Positions 37,719 to 46,009 of a DNA stretch of 64,000 nucleotides are shown here, one piece after another. This DNA comes from Corynebacterium endometrii (GTDB taxonomy: Bacteria; Actinomycetota; Actinomycetes; Mycobacteriales; Mycobacteriaceae): the NCBI RefSeq assembly GCF_004795735.1, contig NZ_CP039247.1, forward strand, positions 1,984,001-2,048,000. Reading direction: 5' to 3'. The translations under genes were made by a program, and so were the position numbers. The notes beneath the pieces were generated by a model. It saw nothing but the letters and a program-made list of their open reading frames with translations. It had not been told where the DNA came from and searched no databases. Position 1 is the stretch's first letter, and the number at the start of each line of letters is the position of its first letter.

Positions 37719-38504
37719 GTGACCAACCCCCGCCATGCCCGCCTGCACCTTATCTTTGGTGATGAGGGGATGGAAAAGCTGACAAGCGCCACGGTGATGG
37801 TGCTGGGGCTCGGCGGCGTGGGCAGTGCGTGCGCCGAGGCCCTAGCCCGCGGCGGCGTGGGCAACCTCATCGTCATGGACGGTGACGTGGTGGAGGAATC
37901 CAATATCAACCGCCAGGCCGTGGCCTATGGCAGCACCATCGGCATGAAGAAATCGGAGGTGATGGAGAAAATCATCGCCGAGATTAACCCCGACTGCACG
38001 GTGACCGCGCGCGATGTGTTTATCACCAAGGACAACATCCATGAGACCTTCGCGTCCGTGTCCCGCCCGGATTACGTGCTGGACTGCCTGGATACCGTAA
38101 CCACCAAACTCGCCATTGCGCACTGGTGCGCGGAGCACAACATCCACCTGATTTCATCTATGGGCGCGGCCAACAAGATGGACCCAGCGTACCTGCGTTT
38201 TGCCCAGATTCGCCGCACCGGCAATTGCCCGCTGTCCAAGGTCATCCGTTTAGAAAGCCAGAAGCAGGGGATCCGCGGCATTGAGGTGCTCTACTCCCAG
38301 GAAGAACCCTTCCGCATTGACCACGGCGGCTCCCGCGTCAAGGGTGAGACCCTGGGCTCCATGAGCTATATGCCACCAATCATGGGCAAGATGATTGCCG
38401 GGAAGGCCATCCGCCGCCTGACCGGATTCGAGGAATACCCCAACCCGCCACGCCTGTCCGCCGCGGCGAAGGAGCGCCTAGCCGAAGAGCGCGCCAATGC
38501 TTGA
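37719..38504 (+). CDS. tcdA: tRNA threonylcarbamoyladenosine dehydratase (ThiF/HesA family)
   Basis: A 261-residue E1-like enzyme that cyclises t6A37 to ct6A in tRNAs. The adenylation motif is VMVLGLGGVGSACAEALARGGVGNLIVMDGD (about residue 27), followed by SNINRQAVAYGSTIG and DCLDTVTTKL. HLISSMGAANKMDP is the TcdA-specific block. The GTG at 37719 has GAGGAGG upstream. The last 8 bp overlap the TatD-family gene. Confidence 0.93.
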   Translation: MTNPRHARLHLIFGDEGMEKLTSATVMVLGLGGVGSACAEALARGGVGNLIVMDGDVVEESNINRQAVAYGSTIGMKKSEVMEKIIAEINPDCTVTARDVFITKDNIHETFASVSRPDYVLDCLDTVTTKLAIAHWCAEHNIHLISSMGAANKMDPAYLRFAQIRRTGNCPLSKVIRLESQKQGIRGIEVLYSQEEPFRIDHGGSRVKGETLGSMSYMPPIMGKMIAGKAIRRLTGFEEYPNPPRLSAAAKERLAEERANA

Positions 38505-39276
38505 CACCCACTACCACCTGGATTTCCTGAGCGCGCCCGCACGGGCGGAGTTCGCCGGGCTTAACGCCTCGCGCGGCATTGGCGTGGTGGCCCAGACGCT
38601 GACCCCGTCATCCTATGTCCAGCAAGCTCCCGGTGACATGCTCTCCCTGGGGTTTCATCCCTGGTACATCACCTCGCACGCGCAGGCCGAGGAGGAGCTC
38701 GCCATCTTCGACCAGCAGGTGGAAGGCTGCAGGCTCATCGGCGAGATTGGCATGGACTTTTTGCCACAAAACCTTGAGCGTGCCCCGGAAGACCTCCAGC
38801 GCCGCGTCTTTAGCCACATCCTCGACTCGGTATGCGCCGCGGCGGGCAGCAAGACCTACGTCCTATCCATCCACGCCGTGCGCTGCGCCACGGCCGTGCT
38901 GGACATGCTTGACGAACACCGCGTATGGGAGGCCGGGGTTGCCCCCATCGTCCACTGGTTCTCCGGCACCAGCGATGAGTTAACCCGGCTGATGCGCGCC
39001 GGCGGCTACGTCTCTTTTAACCCCATGATGCTGGCAGGCAAGCGCGGGCGCGCCTACGCAAAACAGGTCCCGGCGGAGCGCATCCTGCTGGAGACGGACC
39101 TGCCCTCATCGAAGACGCTTGCTGACAAAACCGCCCGTGACCACGCCGATGATCTCCGCGCCGGGCTCACCCACGTTGCAGATACCATCTCCGAGCTGCG
39201 CGGCGTGGACATCCTGCCCACCATCCTGGAGACCCAGCAACGGCTCTACGGCTTACCCGCGACGCCAGCCCACTAG
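38497..39276 (+). CDS. TatD-family metal-dependent hydrolase
   Basis: A 259-residue TIM-barrel hydrolase. The metal motif is DTHYHLDF at the start, then LGFHPWYI, LIGEIGMDFL, SIHAVRCATAVLDML, VHWFSGT and LLETDLPS. Members are Mg-dependent 3'-5' exonucleases or deacylases. Starting inside tcdA (8-bp overlap) suggests coupled translation; the 3' end overlaps the convergent siderophore-interacting protein by 4 bp. Confidence 0.88.
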   Translation: MLDTHYHLDFLSAPARAEFAGLNASRGIGVVAQTLTPSSYVQQAPGDMLSLGFHPWYITSHAQAEEELAIFDQQVEGCRLIGEIGMDFLPQNLERAPEDLQRRVFSHILDSVCAAAGSKTYVLSIHAVRCATAVLDMLDEHRVWEAGVAPIVHWFSGTSDELTRLMRAGGYVSFNPMMLAGKRGRAYAKQVPAERILLETDLPSSKTLADKTARDHADDLRAGLTHVADTISELRGVDILPTILETQQRLYGLPATPAH

Positions 39277-40268
39277 GGGTTCACGCTGAGCGGGCGCGCG
39301 TCTTTCCAATACCCCATAAAAGAGATCTGGCCCTTCTTCAACCCAAACTGCTGCACTAGCAATCGACGCAGCGAGCGAACCAGTGAGCTTTCTCCGGCAA
39401 TCCAAAAGTATTCGGAATCCAGTACCTCACCGGGCTGATCCCAAATCAGCTCCTCATGATCCGCTTCTGCCAAGGGCTCACTGCCCGCTTCATGATGCGC
39501 AGCAGATAAAAGGGATTCGGTACGGGTGGCTCCTTGGAGTTTCCCGGTTAAAGCCCCGGTAAGAGCCGCTGCGAGGGCTTCGGTAGTCTTCGCGCCGCGG
39601 GCGGCTCCGTTGCGGTTTAACCAAATTACTTCGAAACCCTGGGGTATGCGGAAGTCGTTGCGAATAGCCTCAATGTCCCCTTCGGTGGGCAGCTCAATGA
39701 CCGCAACACCGCCGCGCAGTTTCTCAGTTTCCGGAGATAGATTCGCGGCGTCATCGAGTATTCTCCCGATGGCCGGCACTGCCGTTTCATCCCCCACCAT
39801 GAACGCGTGGGTGGCTTCGCCCGGCAAGAAGGCGATGCCGTTATTCGAGCCCCCGCAGTTTCCGTCGCGCGCGGGCCCCACCACGGTCACCTTATCCCCC
39901 ACGGCGGCCTTGTCGGCCCAGCTGGAGGCCGGGCCGGGGTGGCCGCCGTCCCCAACCCCGTGCAATACGAAGTCAACGTCATACTCTGTTGAATCGGCGG
40001 TCATGCGCTGCTCGCGCACCGAATAGGTGCGCATCACACCGCGTTCCCGCGGGTCCATCCCCAACCAGCCCTGATACCAATCGGCGTTCGTCGGCAGTGC
40101 GGGCGGCTCCCCGGTTTCCGTGAATATCAATTTAATTCGTTGATCGAGTACGGCGTTCTCGGATCCCAGGCGGGCCATCTCCGGACCACCAAAAGTGATG
40201 CGAATGTAGGTTTCGCTCAACCGCTGGGTGCGCACTACAGTTGCGCGAACGGGGATGTAGGTAGTCAT
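39273..40268 (-). CDS. Siderophore-interacting protein (FAD-dependent ferric reductase)
   Basis: A 331-residue ferredoxin reductase-like protein. The FAD site is RTYSVREQR (about residue 80), and DFVLHGVGDGGHPGPASSWADKAAVGDKVTVVGPAR is the SIP-family block. The C-terminal NAD(P)H domain holds VGDETAVPAIGRILDD and EYFWIAGESSLVRSLRRLLV. It reduces ferric siderophore in the cytosol to release iron. It is the last gene of the iron operon, overlapping the ATPase gene by 4 bp. Confidence 0.93.
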   Translation of the reverse strand: MTTYIPVRATVVRTQRLSETYIRITFGGPEMARLGSENAVLDQRIKLIFTETGEPPALPTNADWYQGWLGMDPRERGVMRTYSVREQRMTADSTEYDVDFVLHGVGDGGHPGPASSWADKAAVGDKVTVVGPARDGNCGGSNNGIAFLPGEATHAFMVGDETAVPAIGRILDDAANLSPETEKLRGGVAVIELPTEGDIEAIRNDFRIPQGFEVIWLNRNGAARGAKTTEALAAALTGALTGKLQGATRTESLLSAAHHEAGSEPLAEADHEELIWDQPGEVLDSEYFWIAGESSLVRSLRRLLVQQFGLKKGQISFMGYWKDARPLSVNP

Positions 40269-41155
40269 AGCAGGTCCTCCCGGGGGATTTCTTCGCGGCC
40301 AACGGGGAACACGTACGGGGCGCCGGAAACCGGGTCGACGCCTATCTGCGACTCGATCCCGAAGATCTCACGGATCCTCCCCACCGTCAGCACTTCCCGA
40401 GGGCCGCCTTCGGCAACAATGGCTCCGTCTTTCATCGCCACGATGTGATCCGAGTAGCGCGAGGCTAGGTTCATGTCGTGCAAGACCATCACCACGGTGG
40501 TGCCCACATCGCGGTTGCGGCGTGAGACGACCTCTAAGATGTCCAGCTGATTGGCGATATCCAAGAACGTGGTGGGCTCATCAAGCAGCAAGATGTCCGT
40601 ATCCTGTGCCAGCGCCATCGCAATCCACACCCGCTGGCGCTGGCCGCCTGAAAGCTCGTCCACCGGGCGGTCGGCCAGGTGCAGCGTTGAGGTTACCTCC
40701 ATGGCGCGCCGGACAATCGCCCGGTCCTCGTGGTCAGCACGGCCCAACAGGCGCCGGTAGGGTTGGCGGCCGCACTCGACCAAATCTGAGACCAGCATGC
40801 CCTCCGGGGCAATCGGGTTCTGTGGCAGTATCCCCACCGTTTGGGCGAACCGTTTCCGGGCGATCTTGTCCGCCCGCTCGCCGTTTAGGTACACGCCGCC
40901 TCGGGTAGGGCTCATCAGCCGCGAAAGTGCCCGCAGAAGCGTGGATTTTCCGCAACCGTTCGCGCCAATGATCGACGTGACTTTTCCAATCGGCACGTCG
41001 ACCGTAAGGCCGGTCGATACACGGAAGCCGTCATATTCCAGAGTGAGGTCGCGTCCCCCGAACGCGGACGCCCCGGCACGGCGCTGACCCAAGCCACCAG
41101 CCTGGGTGCTCCCCTGCGGGGACGGAATTGGATAAGGTGATCCGGTCATAATCAC
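40265..41155 (-). CDS. Iron-siderophore ABC transporter ATP-binding protein
   Basis: A 296-residue FecE/FepC-type ATPase. Walker A is IGANGCGKSTLLRAL (about residue 69), the signature is DELSGGQRQRVWIAMALAQ, and Walker B is DILLLDEPTTFLDIANQ. It powers ferric-siderophore import. The GTG start overlaps the permease stop (GTGA). An N-terminal 30-residue extension (PYPIPSPQGSTQAGG) precedes the domain. Confidence 0.95.
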   Translation of the reverse strand: MIMTGSPYPIPSPQGSTQAGGLGQRRAGASAFGGRDLTLEYDGFRVSTGLTVDVPIGKVTSIIGANGCGKSTLLRALSRLMSPTRGGVYLNGERADKIARKRFAQTVGILPQNPIAPEGMLVSDLVECGRQPYRRLLGRADHEDRAIVRRAMEVTSTLHLADRPVDELSGGQRQRVWIAMALAQDTDILLLDEPTTFLDIANQLDILEVVSRRNRDVGTTVVMVLHDMNLASRYSDHIVAMKDGAIVAEGGPREVLTVGRIREIFGIESQIGVDPVSGAPYVFPVGREEIPREDLL

Positions 41156-42213
41156 ATCCCTTGTCGTTGGGAACGGATAAGCAGGTAAATCAGGAAGGGC
41201 GCGCCCAGTACTCCGGTAACCACGCCTACGGGATAACGCGCCCCCAGCAGGTTCTGGCCAACGAAGTCAGCCCCCACAGTGAGCAACGCTCCCACGATCG
41301 CAGCCACTAACGGAGGAAACATGCCACCCCGCAGCAACCGCGCCGCGATGGGGCCAGACATAAAGGCCACGAACGCGATAGGCCCCGCGGCCGCCGTCGC
41401 GACGGAAATCAGGGTTACCGCGCCAATAATGAGCACTGCCCTCGAACGCGAAACATTGACCCCCAGCGCGGCGGCCGTTTCATCCCCTAGGCGCAGCAGC
41501 TTGAGGTTGCGTAACTGAACCACGACAATCGGCAGGACCACGATAGCCGCAACCCCCACCGGGATGATCCGCTCCCATGTTGCACCGTTGAGCGAACCGT
41601 TGAGCCATCGGGTTGCGGTGGGCAAATCCCACGCCGCGGCGCGGGAGAGAACGAAGGTCACCACCGATTGGAGGATCGCGGTAAAACCAATTCCAACAAG
41701 GATAAGGCGCGTGCCGGCGAAAGATCCGCGCCGGAAAGACAGCACGTAGATCCCCGCGGCCGCGAGCAGCGCGCCCACCAAGGCCCACAAGCTCACCAAT
41801 GTCTGGGGCAGCCGAAACACTAGAATCGCTACGACCCCGGTCGCCGAGGCGCCGGCCGAGATGCCAATGATGTCCGGCGACGCCAGCTGATTGCGCAGCA
41901 TAGTTTGGAACACGGAACCTGACAGGCCAAAGGCGAGGCCCACCAGCACGCCTAGGACCAGGCGGGGTAGGCGGATCTCACCAATCGAATATGAGGCACC
42001 GGGCACGACCTGCCCGGACAGCACCTGCATGAGTTCAGATATGGAATAAGTCGTCTCGCCAAACAGCAAACTAATCACGCACAGCGCGAGAAGCAAGAGG
42101 ATTAGGACAGCGACCGTGAGGATATCCAATCGCCGCAACACGCGCGCGGAAGGGTTGGTATCCGCATCGGCGAACCGCGGATCATTAAACGATGCAGCAG
42201 GCGTCGAGGTCAT
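41152..42213 (-). CDS. Iron-siderophore ABC transporter permease (FecCD family)
   Basis: A 353-residue permease with about 9-10 transmembrane helices. FecCD blocks are SYSIGEIRLPRLVLGVLVGLAFGLSGSVFQTMLRNQLASPDIIGISAGA, LPTATRWLNGSLNG and GPIAFVAFMSGPIAARLL. It forms the pore with the upstream permease. Start and stop overlap both neighbours by 4 bp. Confidence 0.95.
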   Translation of the reverse strand: MTSTPAASFNDPRFADADTNPSARVLRRLDILTVAVLILLLLALCVISLLFGETTYSISELMQVLSGQVVPGASYSIGEIRLPRLVLGVLVGLAFGLSGSVFQTMLRNQLASPDIIGISAGASATGVVAILVFRLPQTLVSLWALVGALLAAAGIYVLSFRRGSFAGTRLILVGIGFTAILQSVVTFVLSRAAAWDLPTATRWLNGSLNGATWERIIPVGVAAIVVLPIVVVQLRNLKLLRLGDETAAALGVNVSRSRAVLIIGAVTLISVATAAAGPIAFVAFMSGPIAARLLRGGMFPPLVAAIVGALLTVGADFVGQNLLGARYPVGVVTGVLGAPFLIYLLIRSQRQGM

Positions 42214-43202
42214 GATATTTCACGCAACTTTCGCGAACGCACTATCCAGATAAATAGAGGTGCACCCAGCAGGGGCATCACCACTCCTACGTCCAAGTCT
42301 TCCGGGCGCACCAATAGGCGACCCACCGCGTCGGACAGGAGCAGGAGGCTGGCACCTGCTAGACCGGCGGCGGGGATCAACCAGCGGTGATCCGTTCCCA
42401 CGACGTGGCGCATGATGTGCGGGACAATGAGCCCGACGAATCCAATCGGGCCCGCCAGTGCCGTGGCCACGCCGCAGAGTATGACCGCCCCGATCGAAAC
42501 GCCCAGCCTCGCAGCGCCAACATTCACCCCTAAGTTGGCGGCTACATCGTCGCCCAGGGCTAGGGAATTCAAAAGCCCCGCACCTGCCGCGCAGATCAGC
42601 AAGCCGATGACAAAGACGGGGATGGCGCGAACCAACGTCGACCACTCGGCGCCGCCAATCGATCCGATCTGCCAGAAGCGATAGGAATCCATCACTTCAG
42701 TGCGCGGCAGAATAATGGCGGAGATCAACGACGATATCGCGGCCGACGTCGCCGCGCCGGCGAGCGCCAGTTTCAGGGGCGTGGCACCGCCGCGGCCCAG
42801 CGAACCGACGCAGTAGACGAATGCGGCGGCTATCGCGGCGCCGATAATCGCAAGGAGGATTGTTCCGGTCCCCTGCGCCATGTACCCAAAGAATGCTAGG
42901 CCAATAACAACTGCCAGCGATGCTCCGGATAGCACTCCCAGAATCCCGGGATCCGCAAGCGGATTACGGGTTACCCCCTGCATCGCCACGCCGGCAACGG
43001 CTAATGCGGAACCAACCGCGACGCCCAGCATTGCCCGTGGGAGCCGGGCCGATACCGCAGAAGCATCCACGCTGGACGTATCACCCGAGAGAGCCGCGAA
43101 GACGGCCGAGAGCGGCACGTCCCGGGCGCCGAGGACTACCGAGGCTATTACGGCCGCTACGAGCAGTAACAGCAGCAATAGCATGACCGCGACTTTTTTC
43201 AC
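42210..43202 (-). CDS. Iron-siderophore ABC transporter permease (FecCD family)
   Basis: A 330-residue permease, partner of the next gene. Blocks are ARLPRAMLGVAVGSALAVAGVAMQGVTRNPLADPGILGVLSGASL, RFWQIGSIGGAEWS and GPIGFVGLIVPHIMRHVVGTDHRWL, the last being the coupling-helix region that contacts the ATPase. It begins 29 bp after the binding-protein stop. Confidence 0.95.
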   Translation of the reverse strand: MKKVAVMLLLLLLLVAAVIASVVLGARDVPLSAVFAALSGDTSSVDASAVSARLPRAMLGVAVGSALAVAGVAMQGVTRNPLADPGILGVLSGASLAVVIGLAFFGYMAQGTGTILLAIIGAAIAAAFVYCVGSLGRGGATPLKLALAGAATSAAISSLISAIILPRTEVMDSYRFWQIGSIGGAEWSTLVRAIPVFVIGLLICAAGAGLLNSLALGDDVAANLGVNVGAARLGVSIGAVILCGVATALAGPIGFVGLIVPHIMRHVVGTDHRWLIPAAGLAGASLLLLSDAVGRLLVRPEDLDVGVVMPLLGAPLFIWIVRSRKLREIS

Positions 43203-43230
43203 GAGAAATTACCCGAGCCCTACGCAGCTT

Positions 43231-44292
43231 TTACTTAAGTGCCGACGCGAGCTCAGCTAGATAATTGTCCAACGTGGCCGGGATGGACAGCGGCGACGGG
43301 TTCGCGGACGCCGCCAGCGGGTCCTCACCGAGGAAGGCGACGTTGCCCTCCTTCACCGCGGGGATTTTGCCGATGAGCGGATCTTCTTGCAGTTTTTTAA
43401 GAAGCTCCTGGTTTTGGGCATCGTCATTGGAACCATAAGAGACAATTATGTCCACATCGTTGAACATGTCAGGGTTCTCCGCGGACACCGTGGTCCAAAA
43501 TTCGTCCGTCTCGGCGCTGGCCTCCTCGACCGCCTTTGGGGCTACCAGGCCGTGCTCCAGTGGGAAGCTCACTCTGGTGTCGTGAGTCGTGTAGAAACCA
43601 ACCTGGGACATGTCATCCTGGCCGAATGCGGTAAAGAGGATCTTTTTTCCCTCTAACTCTGGGAATTTAGCGAAGGAATCATCGATCTGGTTTTCAATGT
43701 CCTCCAGATACTTGCGGCCTTCTTCTTCCATCCCAATAGCCTTGGAATTCATCTCAATCATCTGCTCGTAGGTGGTTGACCAGGCAACATCCGGATACGC
43801 AACCGTGGGCGCGATCTTAGACAATTGGTCATAGTCCTCCTGAGTGATTCCCGAGTAGGAAGCAAGAATGACGTCCGGGCGGGTGTTAGCAATCTGCTCA
43901 AAGGGGAGGCCATCGGTCTCGTCGAAGAGGACTGGGGCATCGCCGCCCAATTCCTTCAATTTCTCATCAACCCACGGCAGGATTCCGTCTCCGTTGTCAT
44001 CGCCCCAGGTAGCCTTCGACATCCCAACCGGAACCACCCCGAGGGCCAGGGGCACTTCATGATTGCCCCACGCTACGGACGCTATGCGCTCCGGCTTACC
44101 GTCGATCACGGTCTCCCCGAACGCATGCTTGATGACGGTCTGCCCCTCGGAGGCCTCGGCCGAGCTGTTCTGGCCGGCCGCTCCCCCGTTTGCGGAGCCC
44201 TCCCCTCCCGCTGCGCCGCAAGCGCCCAATGCAAGGGCGGCAGAAGCGATGATGGCGGTGAGTGAATAACGAAGATGATTATTGGTGGACAA
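43231..44292 (-). CDS. Iron-siderophore ABC transporter substrate-binding lipoprotein
   Basis: About 353 residues, first gene of the operon. A signal peptide ends in a lipobox (ALALGACGAAGG), so the protein is lipid-anchored outside the membrane. Class III binding-protein blocks are ERIASVAWGNHEVPLALGVVP, FEQIANTRPDVILASYSG and ISYGSNDD-like IIVSYGSNDDAQNQ. I prefer the TTG at 44292 (GAAGGGG upstream); a TTG at 44310 adds six residues. The promoter carries a DtxR-type box. Confidence 0.93.
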   Translation of the reverse strand: MSTNNHLRYSLTAIIASAALALGACGAAGGEGSANGGAAGQNSSAEASEGQTVIKHAFGETVIDGKPERIASVAWGNHEVPLALGVVPVGMSKATWGDDNGDGILPWVDEKLKELGGDAPVLFDETDGLPFEQIANTRPDVILASYSGITQEDYDQLSKIAPTVAYPDVAWSTTYEQMIEMNSKAIGMEEEGRKYLEDIENQIDDSFAKFPELEGKKILFTAFGQDDMSQVGFYTTHDTRVSFPLEHGLVAPKAVEEASAETDEFWTTVSAENPDMFNDVDIIVSYGSNDDAQNQELLKKLQEDPLIGKIPAVKEGNVAFLGEDPLAASANPSPLSIPATLDNYLAELASALK

Positions 44293-44420
44293 GTAGATCC
44301 CCTTCTTCAATCAGGCCGGCGGGCACCGAAGTGTGCCTGTGGCGCGCGATTATTGAAGTTCCAGGAAACCGGTAACGAACAGACCCTGGAATTAAACATA
44401 ACCAACCTACCATAAGTAAG

Positions 44421-44439
44421 TAAGGATATGCTAACCTAC
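44421..44439 (-). promoter_or_regulatory. DtxR/IdeR-type iron box
   Basis: TAAGGATATGCTAACCTAC matches the DtxR consensus TTAGGTTAGCCTAACCTAA at 14 of 19 positions and lies about 130 bp upstream of the siderophore operon. Fe2+-DtxR would repress the operon when iron is plentiful. Confidence 0.8.
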
Positions 44440-44441
44440 TT

Positions 44442-44708
44442 TCAAAGCAGCGATATCCACAGCGCATTTACCAGCATGCCGACTGCCGCCTCGGACGATT
44501 CGCCTAGGCAAAACCATGCGCTTCCAAAAAGGCGCAAATCAATAGCCATCCCCAGTAAAGCGCCAATCCGGTACCGAGGTAGACAAGGGAAAGCAAAAAT
44601 CCCGACCACGTGAACTGCTCCCCACGTACTGGCTACGAAAGTTATCCTTGATAATCCCGAATTGGCGGCGAAATTTGCAATAAACCGGAGGAACGCACCG
44701 GCTCTCAC
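44442..44708 (-). pseudogene. Remnant of a DUF2568/YrdB-like membrane protein
   Basis: The minus strand reads as a hydrophobic 88-residue protein. The C-terminal 60 residues (TWGAVHVVGIFAFPCLPRYR, LRLFGSAWFCLGESSEAAVG, NALWISLL) follow the spacing of YrdB/DUF2568 proteins (WG..F..P..LP, then two helices and a late VN..L). The first helix region is too short (FLRFIANFAAN runs straight into the middle), so the gene looks internally deleted. It overlaps the toxin-like frame on the other strand, and the family match is by eye only. Confidence 0.35.
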
Positions 44709-44997
44709 ACTAACTACAGCGGACCATTCGAAGACTAAAAGTTGGGGAATCTTCTCCTATTCCGAGCCTTACCGAAAAGAGCAGGAGCGTCTTCTAAGGG
44801 AAGGAAACATCAACGAAATTTTCCAAATTGAGTACGATTTCTTTACTTCCCCTCAATTTGAAGGCAGATACGATCAGGCCATACAAGAGGCCATAGACTA
44901 CGCCTTTGACCAAGGAATGATCACTAGGAAGCACATCCCGCGCGCGGCTGGACTTGAAACTGATGTGAAGGACGCTCAAAATGGATTTTACGTATAG
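44662..44997 (+). CDS. Orphan polymorphic-toxin-like C-terminal domain
   Basis: About 100 residues with no signal or delivery domain. The segment LTTADHSKTKSWGIFSYS, then EPYRKEQERLLREGN, EYDFFTSPQFEGRYDQAIQE and AIDYAFDQGM resembles, from memory, the ends of RHS/WapA-type toxins (H, T, WG, YR, GN, Y). The frame stays open upstream only to a TGA at 44611, and the only starts are weak (TTG at 44662), so it looks like a tail cut off from its carrier. Its 3' end overlaps the next gene by 17 bp, typical of toxin-immunity pairs. Base composition is lower in GC than the core genes. Confidence 0.45.
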   Translation: MAAKFAINRRNAPALTLTTADHSKTKSWGIFSYSEPYRKEQERLLREGNINEIFQIEYDFFTSPQFEGRYDQAIQEAIDYAFDQGMITRKHIPRAAGLETDVKDAQNGFYV

Positions 44998-45385
44998 CTT
45001 GCCAGCCCCTCTATCTTGGGATGCCGGGGCAGAACATTACTCTTCCCTTGAGGTCGTTTGCTTTAACGTTGGCGATACCACTTATTGGACAGCTCAAGGT
45101 GAACTCGAGATCGGTGGTAACCGACGGTCGCTGAGAGGATCTCTCGAAGAAGAGGTTTTTACCAGTCTCGAGGTTTCAACGATTTTCCCCAGTGACACGT
45201 TCCTGGGCGTCTCTATGGCGCTATGCCCCATCCGATTTCAAAACCAGTTGCACGACATGGGTATCGAGTCCCTCAACGACGGTTCTTCTCTCACGCTGCC
45301 TGAACACGACGTGAGTTTCTATATTTTCGAAAACGAGCTGGCATCAATCTGTTGGAGGTTGCCTCAATCCCCAGTCCGGGCCTAG
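44981..45385 (+). CDS. Candidate immunity protein 1 (hypothetical, 134 aa)
   Basis: A small acidic soluble protein with no signal peptide. It begins MDFTYSLPAPLSW and contains FLGVSMALCP and LPEHDVSFYIFENELASICW. The same spaced blocks (M-x-FT, FLGV, LPEH, SIC-W) recur in the next gene, so the two are likely distant paralogues. GAAGGA precedes its ATG inside the toxin-like frame. Immunity function is inferred from the overlap and small size only; no family is recognised. Confidence 0.55.
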   Translation: MDFTYSLPAPLSWDAGAEHYSSLEVVCFNVGDTTYWTAQGELEIGGNRRSLRGSLEEEVFTSLEVSTIFPSDTFLGVSMALCPIRFQNQLHDMGIESLNDGSSLTLPEHDVSFYIFENELASICWRLPQSPVRA

Positions 45386-45407
45386 CCAAAAAAGAAAGGT
45401 GAAACCA

Positions 45408-45872
45408 GTGAATTTCACTACCACGCTCAGCTTACCTTTTTACTTAGGAAAGACCGTCGAGGAAAACTGTGCCCTACTTGACGACTTCTTCTTTAACGAA
45501 AAAAATTTCGGTACCGACTTAGAGGGATTCCTCACCCTCACAGGCACCGACGGAAGAGAGAATACATGGAAAATCGTGTCTATCGTCGAGGACGGTAAGT
45601 GCGTGACCGCGCGCGTGGACTTCGACCAGGATAACGTCACTTTCCTCGGCGTGCCCATCGGACTCGACAACAGTCTATCCGTCACGGAGACGGCCGTAGC
45701 TCTGCAATCCTCGGGTCAAAGGGTTATCGCTCAGACACATGATTTAGTCCTGCCCGAGCACTTCATCACCATCGAGCCGCGCAACAGCATCTGCTACTGG
45801 GACAGAACCTACTGGACCCAGGAGGAGTTCCTCAAGGAGACCGTCCAGCCCCCACGGCATGCTGCCCTTTAG
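45408..45872 (+). CDS. Candidate immunity protein 2, related to its neighbour (154 aa)
   Basis: A 154-residue acidic protein starting VNFTTTLSLPFYLGKTVEEN. It shares FLGVPIGLDNS, LVLPEHFITIEPRNSICYW with the preceding gene at matching positions. I start at the GTG at 45408 (AAAGG 8 nt upstream), because the first residues then align with those of immunity 1; a GTG at 45399 adds three residues. The last ten residues (VQPPRHAAL) are higher in GC and could be a recombination join. Function unknown. Confidence 0.55.
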   Translation: MNFTTTLSLPFYLGKTVEENCALLDDFFFNEKNFGTDLEGFLTLTGTDGRENTWKIVSIVEDGKCVTARVDFDQDNVTFLGVPIGLDNSLSVTETAVALQSSGQRVIAQTHDLVLPEHFITIEPRNSICYWDRTYWTQEEFLKETVQPPRHAAL

Positions 45873-45923
45873 GATCAGCGTCAGCACCGGGTAGCGCTCC
45901 CTCCGAAGAGGGCCGGGATAATT

Positions 45924-45943
45924 GTGGAGCTAACGGGATTCGA
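45924..45943. repeat. Distal att-like repeat of the tRNA-Ala 3' end
   Basis: GTGGAGCTAACGGGATTCGA is identical over 20 bp to 49296-49315, the 3' end of tRNA-Ala(GGC), in the same orientation. This is the pattern left by integration at a tRNA 3' end. Confidence 0.8.
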
Positions 45944-46009
45944 CCCAAAACTTACCTTACAAGCTGGTCAAAAGCACTTTCAGAGACTCCCCCGGTCAAG
46001 TCCTGGGTA

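Noticed and set aside
45873..45923. Antisense protein reading (YPVLTLILKGSMPWGLDG) at the end of immunity gene 2
   Set aside because: It lies antisense to the coding 3' end, has no start, and has no recognisable family.
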